Of a DNA stretch of 64,000 nt, positions 41,427-50,108 are shown one piece after another. Position numbers and translations under genes: made by a program. The notes under the pieces were generated by a model, which was given only the letters and a program-made list of their open reading frames with translations, made no database searches and was not told the DNA's origin. Numbering within the stretch: the stretch's first letter is position 1; each line of letters opens with the position of its first letter. The stretch comes from Mesorhizobium sp. M1E.F.Ca.ET.045.02.1.1 (GTDB lineage: Bacteria > Pseudomonadota > Alphaproteobacteria > Rhizobiales > Rhizobiaceae), in assembly GCF_003952485.1 (NCBI RefSeq), contig NZ_CP034447.1:868001-932000 (forward strand), written 5' to 3'.

Positions 41427-44141
41427 CTATGACAGCAGTTCCTTGAAAATACCGTTCCCTGCCAAAAGTCCCTCGTGTGTTCCGTCTTCCACCAAACGAC
41501 CCGAGTCGAAGACGACAACGCGATCGAACATCATTGCCATTGCCGGATTCGTCACGACCCACACAATTGCCGGCGAATGCCCGTCGCGTCTGGCTTCCTC
41601 GAGCACGTTTTGCAGCACCTTGTCCTGTACGCGCTGGTCGAGCGCAGACAGCGGCCGGTTGAGGATGAGAAAATCGGGACGCTTGAGCAGGGCCCGGGCA
41701 ACATCGAGCTTCTGTCGCTGTCCACCGGTCAGCCGCCTGCCGCCGGCGCCGACGTTGAAGTCCAAACCGACATCCAGCAGTTCGGCATAAAGCCCCAGTT
41801 CATCAAGAATGTCATAGACGATGGAGCGTATTCGGTCCGGTGCGTCGGGGTGGTTGCTGCCCAGACGCCCGAACAGGACATTGTCCATGACGGTAGCCGC
41901 GGCAATGTATTTGGCAGGATCGTACCGTTCGACCGCGTTTTGCAGCTCGGGCGGCAGGTCTTCATAGAACCGGTTGCGTGCGGCGACGATGTTGTTCATC
42001 AATTCGTCGCTCAGCAGGCCGAAGCGATGCCGGGGCTCGATATAGGCAAAGCTCAAGGTGACGATCATGGCGCGGTCGCTCTCCGAAACCGTCTCGTAGG
42101 GACGGTTCTTGAGCCGTTGCAGCAAGGTTTCGTAGGCGGGTATCTCCTCGGCGCTCATGAAGGTGAGTTGCTGGAAGAACGGGTGATCGGGCGGCAGGTC
42201 GGCAAACAGCTCGATCGCCTGTTCGGCGATCTCCATGCCCATTTCGTAGAGCGTGCGATCGAGGCCGGCTTGCCTCAGCACGGAAGCAAAATAGGGATTT
42301 GCCGCCAGAGCCCTGTCGGCCAGATCCGGGCCGGCGGCAGCGCCGAAGAGCAGGTTCTGGCCGATCGTTGCTTCCTTGTTGTAGGCGCCCGGTTCGAAAG
42401 GAACCACCAGTCCGCTCAGCCCTTCGTGTTCCAGCCGGGCTCGCAGCGCCGCGCGCAGTTCGACGATACGCCTGGCAAGCTCCGTGTGACGCGTGAGGTC
42501 GGCCGAAGAGCGCAAGCCAAGATCCAGAATGTCGCGTGACAGAACAACCGCGTCGAGCACGCGGCGCACGGCTTCAAAGAGGTCGTGCGGGCCGGTAGCG
42601 CCGGCGGAAGCATAGTTGATCCAGTCGCTGTGGATATCGAGATCCGGATTGCCCGACCGGCTCGCCTCGCTGATGTTCCAGCGGCGCTGGTCTGCGGCGA
42701 CACCGTCATAAGTCACCGATGTCAGCGGCGCATGCTTCAACCCGTAGAGCAGGTTGTCGCGGAGGCTTGCCTGGAACAGGAAAACATCCGACGAGGCATA
42801 GGACATGCGCCGGCCGGTCACTGCCTCGGGGAGTTCAAGCAGGTCGTCGGCGCCCGAAGCGACCCTTCCGCTGTTCGGCCAGTTCAGTCGCGCGAAGGCC
42901 TCCGCAAGCGCCTCCGCGCCACCTGTTGCGGTGCTGACCAGCGCCACCGTCTCGCCCGGCTTGACCTGGAGGGAGACACGGTCGAGGAGCATTGCACCGC
43001 CATCGTCTGCCATGGACAGGCTGATCGCCGACAGCGGGTTGGTCATCGGACCGGGATCGTCGATCGTCAATGCCCCGATTCTCGGCGCAATGAGACCCTC
43101 GACCGTGAACTGTTCAACGACCTGCTGATATTTGACCTGGACATCCTGCCGGTCCTGATCCCAGTCGATCAGTTCCTTCATCGGTCCAGGCAGGTCCTTG
43201 TAGGCGCCGATCACGGCCACGAGCTGGCCGACATCCAGCCGCCCCTGGATAACCAGATACCCGCCGACCATGTAGAACAGAAACGGCGTGACCTGCGCGA
43301 GGAAATTGTTCAGGAACTTCACCATGAATTTCCATTGGTAAAGATCGAAGCGGATCTTGAAGATGAGCCCGAGCCGGGCAGCTATGTCGGCGCGCTCGTA
43401 GTTTGATGTATCGTGGACGTGAACCGCGCCGATGCCGTCGACGATTTCGCCAACGCGGCCCGAAAGCGCGCGCGCCGTCAACTGCCGTTTGCGCCCGAGC
43501 ACGATCAGCCGCCGCCGCATTCGCGGGATGAGCACGATCTGGATCGCCACGATCACGGCCGCTATCATTCCGAGCCAGAAGTTCTGGACCAGGATGAACA
43601 GCATGGCCGTCAGCGCCTGGCCACCGAGCAGCACCGGCTGCAGGAAGGCATCGCCGATGAAGCCGCCCAGCGGCTCGACCTCGTCCTTCACCATGGTTGC
43701 CACTTCGGCGGATTTCACACGCGTGAAGTAACGGGGCGGAAATCGCAGCACACGATCGACCAGATCGAAGCGGATACGCCGCAGCATGCGTTCGCCGAGC
43801 CGGCCCTTGTAGGTGTTGATGTAGAGTTTGAACAGGCCGTTGATGACGACCAGCAAGAGGAAGACAAGGCTCAGGGCAAACAGCGTCGCCGTGCGGTCGA
43901 GCTGAAAACCGGAGAAGAACTGGACCTCTCCAATGAACGGCAAGTTATAGTGGAGCCTCATGAATGACTGGGTCGCGCCCGGTTGCTCGAAGCCTCTACC
44001 TTGGATCGGGCCGTTGACGATCAGCTTCGGCAGATCAAAGGACATGAAATACGGGATCATCGAAAGCAAGACGATAATCAATATCCAGAGCTGCTGCTTC
44101 TTGGTGTGCGTCCAGATATAGCGGGCTAGGCTGGCTTCCAT
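41427..44141 (-). CDS. ABC-exporter-like protein with degenerate, expanded nucleotide-binding domain
   Basis: A 904-residue protein: a type-IV ABC exporter membrane domain (about residues 1-340) followed by an abnormal NBD. Walker A is destroyed (VSTATGGAEAL, no Lys) and Walker B reads LILNRPLSALD, with Asp-to-Asn and Glu-to-Arg changes. The signature LTGGQRQKLDVARAL is intact. About 345 residues separate the Q-loop region (residue 456) from the signature (803), against 60-70 normally. The insert repeats the post-Q-loop pattern: SLRDNLLYG, TIGQNLLFG, TVMDNVLFG. It may act as an adaptor or need a partner ATPase. Its position suggests a role in glycan export or envelope assembly. Confidence 0.88.
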   Translation of the reverse strand: MEASLARYIWTHTKKQQLWILIIVLLSMIPYFMSFDLPKLIVNGPIQGRGFEQPGATQSFMRLHYNLPFIGEVQFFSGFQLDRTATLFALSLVFLLLVVINGLFKLYINTYKGRLGERMLRRIRFDLVDRVLRFPPRYFTRVKSAEVATMVKDEVEPLGGFIGDAFLQPVLLGGQALTAMLFILVQNFWLGMIAAVIVAIQIVLIPRMRRRLIVLGRKRQLTARALSGRVGEIVDGIGAVHVHDTSNYERADIAARLGLIFKIRFDLYQWKFMVKFLNNFLAQVTPFLFYMVGGYLVIQGRLDVGQLVAVIGAYKDLPGPMKELIDWDQDRQDVQVKYQQVVEQFTVEGLIAPRIGALTIDDPGPMTNPLSAISLSMADDGGAMLLDRVSLQVKPGETVALVSTATGGAEALAEAFARLNWPNSGRVASGADDLLELPEAVTGRRMSYASSDVFLFQASLRDNLLYGLKHAPLTSVTYDGVAADQRRWNISEASRSGNPDLDIHSDWINYASAGATGPHDLFEAVRRVLDAVVLSRDILDLGLRSSADLTRHTELARRIVELRAALRARLEHEGLSGLVVPFEPGAYNKEATIGQNLLFGAAAGPDLADRALAANPYFASVLRQAGLDRTLYEMGMEIAEQAIELFADLPPDHPFFQQLTFMSAEEIPAYETLLQRLKNRPYETVSESDRAMIVTLSFAYIEPRHRFGLLSDELMNNIVAARNRFYEDLPPELQNAVERYDPAKYIAAATVMDNVLFGRLGSNHPDAPDRIRSIVYDILDELGLYAELLDVGLDFNVGAGGRRLTGGQRQKLDVARALLKRPDFLILNRPLSALDQRVQDKVLQNVLEEARRDGHSPAIVWVVTNPAMAMMFDRVVVFDSGRLVEDGTHEGLLAGNGIFKELLS

Positions 44142-44300
44142 ATGCGACTGCGGACCTTCAGTTTAAGGAACAAAGTAAAAGTACCAGCCGGTGAACGGCG
44201 CATCGGCAATCATCGCCGGCGACACGTTCGAAGCCTGCGAGGCGGCTTGGCGGGGCAAGATTGCGTTGTGTCGCCCGAAATCCCAACGTACAAGGCGAAT

Positions 44301-44975
44301 ATGATGGATGTTACGCAACCGCGCAATGCCGGCATGGACGGGCACGAGCAGGCCTTGGACCTCACGCGGGGGATTGCTGCCTATGTCAAACACCCTCTCG
44401 TGGCAGGGCTGGCGCGTGTCATCGCCAAGCATCCGAAGGCCGACATCGCCAACGCCTTTAACCACAAGCAGGTCGCCTGCAAGATGTGGGCGCTCAACAA
44501 ACTGTTCGAAAGCTGCGGCGGCCGGTTCGGGCGCATATGGGTTGTGGGTGGATGGTACGGTATATTGCCGGCAATGCTTTTCAACGACGCCCGCTTCGAC
44601 GTCGCGGCGGTTGACAGCATCGACATCGACCCCGAAGTCGCGCCGGTCGCCCGGACCCTCAACCGGGAAGCCGGCGACCGGTTCCGGGCGCTGACGGCAG
44701 ATATGTACGCAGTCGACTATGCGGCCGGGCCGTCCGACCTGATAGTCAATACGAGCTGCGAACACATCGCAGATCTGCGCGCCTGGCTTACCCTGCTTCC
44801 GCGGGGTACGAATGTACTGCTGCAATCCAACGATTATTTCAGCGAGCCGACACACATCAACTGCGTGGCTTCACTCGCAGCCTTCGAAGCAATGGCGGCG
44901 CTACGGGAGATGCGGTTCTCCGGCGAACTGCCGACAAAAAATTATACGCGCTTCATGCTGATTGGAACTGTTTAA
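44301..44975 (+). CDS. SAM-dependent methyltransferase-like protein
   Basis: About 224 residues. A Rossmann-type core is visible: RIWVVGGWYGILPAMLF stands where the SAM glycine loop is expected, AVDSIDIDPEVAP ends the second strand, and LIVNTSCEHIADL fits the fourth. ATG 44301 (MMDVTQPRN...) has AAGG five bases upstream. The frame is open back to 44,142 but the upstream part is not protein-like. Divergent from the ABC gene and convergent with the glycosyltransferase cluster. Substrate unknown; methylation of a sugar or lipid carrier would suit the neighbourhood. Confidence 0.75.
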   Translation: MMDVTQPRNAGMDGHEQALDLTRGIAAYVKHPLVAGLARVIAKHPKADIANAFNHKQVACKMWALNKLFESCGGRFGRIWVVGGWYGILPAMLFNDARFDVAAVDSIDIDPEVAPVARTLNREAGDRFRALTADMYAVDYAAGPSDLIVNTSCEHIADLRAWLTLLPRGTNVLLQSNDYFSEPTHINCVASLAAFEAMAALREMRFSGELPTKNYTRFMLIGTV

Positions 44976-45074
44976 GCATTTCGCCCAAAAGCGCGTAGCG
45001 GTTTGGACAACGACATGCATCAAAACAAAGACTTAAAGCGCGTCGACTGAATCCGTTTCAGCGCGACGCGCTTT
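44976..45074. repeat. Two adjacent palindromes, probable rhizobial intergenic repeat
   Basis: The first inverted repeat runs 44,976-45,018 with near-matching ends GCATTTCG and CGACATGC. The second has perfect 11-base arms AAAGCGCGTCG (45,035-45,045) and CGACGCGCTTT (45,064-45,074) plus an inner CTGAA/TTCAG pair. I recall very similar units in Mesorhizobium intergenic DNA. They start at the base after the methyltransferase stop and lie between convergent genes, so they may act as bidirectional terminators. Confidence 0.65.
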
Positions 45075-45094
45075 AGGCTCCGCCGTCTGCTTGA

Positions 45095-46285
45095 TCATGT
45101 CCTTTTTCCGAGACCGGACCCCATTTTTAGGGACCATGTTCGATGCCGCTCGCGCAGGATTTGCGCCGAGTGACGCGCCCCTTCCAGATCGAGACGATGC
45201 GCGGATGGCGTCGGTGCCACAAGCGCCTGTTCGATCGCCTGCGCCAAACCTTCGGGCGTCAGGTCCTTTTCCATCAGCACCGTTGCAAGACCGAGTTGTT
45301 CGAGCATCAGGGCGCGAACCGTCTGTTCGGTTTCCCCGCCGGCTGCAAATGGAACAAGCAGGGAGCGACAACCCGCGCGCAGGACATCGCAGACCGTGTT
45401 GTAACCCGCCTGCGAGACCGACAGGCGGGCGCCCGTCAGCAGGCTGGCGAAATCCTCGCGGAACCGGAAGATGGACAGACCCGGCGTGGCATCGCGTGCG
45501 ATCGCGTCAAACTCGTCTTTCGGCAGGTTTGGGCCGGTGATCAAACACCATTTCCAGCCGTTGTTGGCATTCCGCGCCGCTGCGACGGTGGAGCTGACAA
45601 GGCTCTTTCCGGCAGCTCCGCCGCCAACCGACACCAGCACATCGAAGCGCTCGGAGGCCGCGGGCGGTGGCGGCGCAGCAACGAGGCCTGTATAGGCAAC
45701 CTCGGCCCTGATCGCCCCAGCCAGTGGAAATGTCTTGTCGATGGTTGCGAAAGCCGGATCGCCGTGGACCATGACAAGGTCGAAATGCCTGTTGATGAGA
45801 TCGACCGTTTCCTCGTTTCGGCCCGGCTTGACGCGTTCCTGAAGGATATCACGGACGGAGGTCGCCAGCAGCGGTCTGGGCGACGTCGCGTCGATGGCCT
45901 CGATCAGCGGCAAGAGTTCGAAACGCATCTGCCGGCGTCCAAATGGAAACGCCTCGACGATCACGATATCGGGCCTGCAATCCCGGAATGCCTGCAGCAG
46001 CATCTCTGAACGCCGCTTCTTGAAATCGTCGTCGATGGGTTTGCCCTGCAGGTCGACAAGTCCGGAAAATCCTTCATCGCCGGAGGTGACAGGTGGCAGG
46101 GTTACAGTTTTTACCCCTGGTCCCGGAAACCCCGCGATCGGCGCGCCGCCGGTCACGACGGTTACGTCAAACCCGTCATCGACCAGGGCCGCTGCGATGC
46201 GGCTGGAGCGCGCGAGATGGCCGATGCCGAGCAGGTGCTGGACATAGAGGAAAGCGCGCAGCTGCTTCAATCGGCGGCCCGCCAC
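45095..46285 (-). CDS. MurG/UGT-like glycosyltransferase
   Basis: A 396-residue GT-B glycosyltransferase. The N-terminal acceptor domain has YVQHLLGIGHLARSSRIA and VTGGAPIAGF; the C-terminal donor domain has LSVSQAGYNTVCDVLRAG followed by LLVPFAAGGETEQ. It is clearly paralogous to the first gene of this three-gene run (GLGHL, GAPIAG and GYNT motifs shared). Its first 19 bases overlap the end of the GT4 gene upstream. The last residues approach the palindromic repeat. Expected to act at the cytoplasmic membrane in glycan assembly. Confidence 0.85.
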   Translation of the reverse strand: MAGRRLKQLRAFLYVQHLLGIGHLARSSRIAAALVDDGFDVTVVTGGAPIAGFPGPGVKTVTLPPVTSGDEGFSGLVDLQGKPIDDDFKKRRSEMLLQAFRDCRPDIVIVEAFPFGRRQMRFELLPLIEAIDATSPRPLLATSVRDILQERVKPGRNEETVDLINRHFDLVMVHGDPAFATIDKTFPLAGAIRAEVAYTGLVAAPPPPAASERFDVLVSVGGGAAGKSLVSSTVAAARNANNGWKWCLITGPNLPKDEFDAIARDATPGLSIFRFREDFASLLTGARLSVSQAGYNTVCDVLRAGCRSLLVPFAAGGETEQTVRALMLEQLGLATVLMEKDLTPEGLAQAIEQALVAPTPSAHRLDLEGARHSAQILRERHRTWSLKMGSGLGKRT

Positions 46286-47511
46286 TCGCGCTCGAACAGT
46301 TCCTTGAGCTGTCCAATGCTTGCCATATGATCGAAATTGCCGCGCACGCGCCGCTCCGCGGCGTCGCCGAGACGGGCGCGCAGCATGGGATCACGGATCA
46401 GGCGCTCCAGCGCCTGTGCCAGGGCAATTGGGTTTTCCGTCGGAACCAGCAGCCCGGTTTCATCCGGCGATAAAAGCTCCGGCACGCCGGAAATATCGGT
46501 CGACACGCAGGCAAGCCGCTGGCTGGCCGCCTCCACCAGAACATTCGGCAGACCGTCCCGGTCGCCATTCGCGGTGATCCTGCAGGCCAGGGCGAAGATG
46601 TCGGCGCGGCGGTAGTGCTCAAGCACCTCCTCCTGAGCAAGCGCGCCCTTCCAGGAGACGCGGCCATCCAGTCCGAGCTTTTGCGCCAGCGCCTTGAGCC
46701 GTTCCAGGTGCTCGCCGCCGCCGATATGCTCGAAACGCCACGCCAAATCGCCAGGCAAGAGGGCAAGGGCCTGCAGCAAGGTATCGTAACCTTTCTTTTC
46801 AACGGCGCGCCCGACGCTGAGAATGATGACCGGTTCGTCCGGCGCCGAGCCGTCATGCTGCTTTCGCGCCTCGCCGAAACTGCCGAAGCGATCAAGGTCG
46901 AGCCCATGATAGCTCAGATGCACGGACGACTTGCCGTTGGCGAGTTCTTTCAGACGGTCGAAACCGGTTTTCGTGCAGGTGACCGTCCAGCGCGCGGAGG
47001 AGAGCTTGCCGGCCAGATCCCAGTCCGCCGAAGTCCAGATGTCCTTGGCATGGGCCGAGCAGCTCCACGGCAGGCTGCGAAGCTGGCTGGCATAGCGCGT
47101 CACCGATGCCGGCGTGTGCGCGAAATGTGCATGCAACCATCCCGCGTCTTCCGGCCATTCGGCCGCCAGCACGAGCGCTTGCCCGAAGCGGCGCACGCGA
47201 TTGCGCGTAAAGTCGCGGGGGAGATCGGCAGCCAGCGATCCGAGCGCGCGCCAGAGGCCCGGCCGCAGCAGATAGGCGAACAGCGAGCGAACCACGCGCA
47301 GCGGCTCTTCATGCAGATATTCCGGCAGATAATGGACGGGCGCTTTGATCTCGTCATGCACGGGGTGGCGTTTTGCGTCGGTCGGCCGCCTGAGCGCGAC
47401 GAGTATCAGGTCGAACCCCGCGCGCTCCAGACCGAGCAGTTCCTGCGCGATGAAGGTTTCCGACAGCCGTGGATAGCCCTTTAGAACCACGACGATCTTG
47501 CGGCGTCGCAA
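46267..47511 (-). CDS. Family 4 glycosyltransferase
   Basis: A 414-residue GT-B enzyme that resembles colanic-acid-type glycosyltransferases. It opens KIVVVLKGYPRLSETFIAQE, typical of the WcaL/ExpE group, and ends with the donor-site region DRDGLPNVLVEAASQRLACV followed by SGVPELL. It starts one base after the preceding gene's stop and overlaps the next one, so the three glycosyltransferases form one translational unit on the minus strand. Confidence 0.9.
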   Translation of the reverse strand: MRRRKIVVVLKGYPRLSETFIAQELLGLERAGFDLILVALRRPTDAKRHPVHDEIKAPVHYLPEYLHEEPLRVVRSLFAYLLRPGLWRALGSLAADLPRDFTRNRVRRFGQALVLAAEWPEDAGWLHAHFAHTPASVTRYASQLRSLPWSCSAHAKDIWTSADWDLAGKLSSARWTVTCTKTGFDRLKELANGKSSVHLSYHGLDLDRFGSFGEARKQHDGSAPDEPVIILSVGRAVEKKGYDTLLQALALLPGDLAWRFEHIGGGEHLERLKALAQKLGLDGRVSWKGALAQEEVLEHYRRADIFALACRITANGDRDGLPNVLVEAASQRLACVSTDISGVPELLSPDETGLLVPTENPIALAQALERLIRDPMLRARLGDAAERRVRGNFDHMASIGQLKELFEREWRAAD

Positions 47512-47512
47512 C

Positions 47513-48727
47513 TCAGTTCATTCCTTCAATGACCGAAAGGTGAGGACTGGCCCGCCGGTCGAGCAGTTCCGCGACGATTTCGGAAATATGGGGCAGCCCT
47601 TCCAGCCTCAGATGCGGATTGCTCTGGGATGGGCGGGGCCGGTCCGGCAGCATCACCAGCGCATCGGCAAACCGCTGGGAATCCTTGGCTTCTTCCGGCA
47701 AAAGCATCTCGATGAGGCCGAGTTCGGCTGCGCGCCGAGCGCGGATCAATTGCTCCTCCCGAGGCTCGGTGCGCGGCACGATCAGCGCCGGCTTGTCGAA
47801 AGACAGTATCTCGCAATAGGTGTTGTAACCGCCCATCGCCACTACCGCCTTGGCCCCTGCAATCAGGTCTTCCATGCGGTTGTCGAACTCGATGATCTTG
47901 ATATAGGGGATCTTGGCCCCCTTCTTGAGCAGCTTGTTGCGCTTGCGTGCCGGCATGTAAGGCCCAAGCACGATCAGCGCCCTATGCTGCAATTGCGGGT
48001 CCTGCTGATAGGCATCGATGACGTCGTGGATCAGTTCCGCGCCGTCACCGCCGCCCCCGGTGGTAACGAGGATATACTCGCCCTCGGGCCGGTGGCCGGG
48101 CAACTCGATCCGCTGCAGGCTCCGTTGCAGGAAACCGACGAACCTCATCTTTGCCCTGACAGCCGGCGGCACATCCAGGCCGGTCAACGGATCGTAGAAA
48201 TCCGGCGGGCCATAGGCCCAGACCTTGTCGTAGAACAGGCCTATCTTGCGCATCACATCCCTGCGTGCCCACTCTGCTTCGAGCAGATGCGGCGCATCCA
48301 TGACCTCGCGCAGACCAAGCACGAGCGTGGTACCCCGCGTCTTGAGGTAGGACAAAGTATCCTCGATCTCACCGCGCAGGCCGAGCGGTTCCTTGTCGAC
48401 GATGAAGATATCCGGCCGGAAGGTCTCGGCCGTGTGGCGGATGATCGACTGCCGCATCCTCAGCGTCTCATGCAGATCGATATCCTTTTCCAGCGAGGTG
48501 TACTCGCCGTTGCGCAATTTGATGACGCTGGGGATCTTCACGAAGTCGACGCGGGCGCGATAGTCGAAGGCACCGGCGATAGGCGCGCCTGAAATGATCA
48601 GCACCTGAAGTCCGCGGAAATCCTCGACCAGCGAATGCGCGATCGTCCGACAGCGCTGCAGGTGGCCGAGCCCGAACGTGTCGTGGCTGTACATGAGAAT
48701 TCGAGCGTCTTGTGCGTGCTGGGTCAT
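47513..48727 (-). CDS. MurG/UGT-like glycosyltransferase, first of a three-gene run
   Basis: A 404-residue GT-B protein beginning with polar residues, then ILMYSHDTFGLGHLQRCRTI. The donor domain includes VTTGGGGDGAELI and VVAMGGYNTYCEILSFDKPA, then VPRTEPREEQ. It is related to the third gene of the run, giving a duplicated pair flanking a GT4 enzyme. The leader region upstream (48,728-49,055) is shared with the divergent FecR-domain gene. Confidence 0.87.
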   Translation of the reverse strand: MTQHAQDARILMYSHDTFGLGHLQRCRTIAHSLVEDFRGLQVLIISGAPIAGAFDYRARVDFVKIPSVIKLRNGEYTSLEKDIDLHETLRMRQSIIRHTAETFRPDIFIVDKEPLGLRGEIEDTLSYLKTRGTTLVLGLREVMDAPHLLEAEWARRDVMRKIGLFYDKVWAYGPPDFYDPLTGLDVPPAVRAKMRFVGFLQRSLQRIELPGHRPEGEYILVTTGGGGDGAELIHDVIDAYQQDPQLQHRALIVLGPYMPARKRNKLLKKGAKIPYIKIIEFDNRMEDLIAGAKAVVAMGGYNTYCEILSFDKPALIVPRTEPREEQLIRARRAAELGLIEMLLPEEAKDSQRFADALVMLPDRPRPSQSNPHLRLEGLPHISEIVAELLDRRASPHLSVIEGMN

Positions 48728-49055
48728 TGTTGAACGTCTTTTAGAATTCTCGTTTTGAGGACCGTGGGCGACCCGGAATTCGAAACCATCCTCGCGGGTC
48801 TACCGACCTGCTTTGAACATGAGGACGCAATTTTTTCAATTGTATTACTCAACGTCTGCCCAGCTGCCATGCGCATCAGATGCAATCCCCAGCGCATCAG
48901 CCTCGTCGGTCTTGTTGCGCCGTGCGCGGCACAGAGCCTGGCGTCGACGATTGTGCTTTCGAGCTTTGCCTGAGCGAAAGAGCTATGTCCTACTTCAATT
49001 GATGTATGCCTCCTCTTCAAGCATATGCTAATAAAGGCATTTGCAGGAGGATGCT
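48728..49055. other. Divergent control region between glycosyltransferases and FecR-domain gene
   Basis: No gene is seen. It holds AT-rich patches around 48,830 (CAATTTTTTCAATTG at 48,829-48,843), a perfect 10-base palindrome AGCATATGCT at 49,020-49,029, and the AGGAGG ribosome-binding site of the FecR gene at 49,045-49,050. The palindrome sits about 26 bases before the start codon, in a good position for an operator. Confidence 0.5.
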
Positions 49056-49934
49056 ATGCCGTCCTTGAGGTGGGCTGCTATTGTCGCTCTTGCCGCGACG
49101 CTCAACAATGCGACACCGACCATAGCCGCCGAAGCAGTGGGCCAGGCAGTCGTGATCAAAACTGCCGTTACCGGCGCAAGCGGACCGCTGGAAGTCAAGT
49201 CACCCGTTCATCGGGACGAACGGATCAGTACATCCAATTCCGGGCTTGGCCAGTTCGTGTTCCTGGATGGCACCAAGCTGGCGGTGGGATGGGGTTCTTC
49301 AGTCGTCATCGACAAGTATGTCTTCAACGATGATAATTCGGTGAAGAAGCTTACCATCCGCGCTGCCAAGGGAACGTTTCGCTGGATAAGCGGAAGCTCG
49401 CCTTCATCCGCCTACCAGATCGTGACGCCTGCGGGCACGATAGGCGTGCGGGGAACAGCATTCGATGTCCATATCGCGCCCAACGGCAAAACCGCCGTCG
49501 TGCTCCTGAAGGGGACGGCCCGATTCTGCGGCGGCGCCGGATGCAGGGAACTGAAGCGGCGCTGCGATTGTGTGGTCGCGACGCCATCGGGCGCAATCAC
49601 CGACGTTATCAAGGTCAATCGATCCGTGCTCACCACACTCGGCACCTCGCGGGCATTGCCGTTTCTGACCGGCAATCAGCAGCTTTCGGGAAGCTTTGGC
49701 GCAATCGGCGGAAATTGCGGGCTTACGGCTGCCATTCAGCAGGAACATACGCCGCGGCCGCAGCAGCGCAACTCACCGGCGCCACCCAGTCCGGGCACGC
49801 CCAATCCGCCGAGCCCGCCGGAGCCGCCGCCGAAAGGCGAGGTGGATGACGGCAACAATGGGCATGGAAATGATCCGGGTAAGCACGATCCCAGCAATCC
49901 CGGAAGATCCTACGGTCCTGGCAAGAAGGGATAG
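49056..49934 (+). CDS. Secreted FecR-domain protein with proline-rich tail
   Basis: About 292 residues. ATG 49056 has AGGAGG five bases upstream. A Sec signal peptide (WAAIVALAATL, cleavage near TIAAEA) is followed by a FecR beta-domain (about residues 40-150), with the characteristic TPAGTIGVRGTAFDV. Then come a small Cys-rich segment (ARFCGGAGC, RRCDC) and a Pro-rich plus Gly/Asn/Asp-rich C-terminal tail. FecR domains in such stand-alone proteins are often found with CHASE2 cyclases, as here, the two genes being convergent. The frame continues past the TAG for 11 further Gly-rich codons, suggesting recent loss of the natural end. Confidence 0.88.
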   Translation: MPSLRWAAIVALAATLNNATPTIAAEAVGQAVVIKTAVTGASGPLEVKSPVHRDERISTSNSGLGQFVFLDGTKLAVGWGSSVVIDKYVFNDDNSVKKLTIRAAKGTFRWISGSSPSSAYQIVTPAGTIGVRGTAFDVHIAPNGKTAVVLLKGTARFCGGAGCRELKRRCDCVVATPSGAITDVIKVNRSVLTTLGTSRALPFLTGNQQLSGSFGAIGGNCGLTAAIQQEHTPRPQQRNSPAPPSPGTPNPPSPPEPPPKGEVDDGNNGHGNDPGKHDPSNPGRSYGPGKKG

Positions 49935-50108
49935 GGCAAGGGCGGTGGCAACGGCAAGAGCCACGGATAGCCGCTCTTTTTCTTGGCGAGTCCGATATTC
50001 GACTTCGCCGCCCGGCCGGGGCTAACTCGCCTCTACGTCGGGGTGGACGACATCATTGCCCTTGAACAGTAGCGAGTCATGTGGTCGACCTCCCTGTATG
50101 AACGCAGG

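Noticed and set aside
48728..49055. CRP-type site (TGTGA-N6-TCACA) as a link to the cyclases
   Set aside because: No good match was seen here or in the other gene-free regions I read by eye. A weight-matrix scan would be needed to exclude weaker sites.
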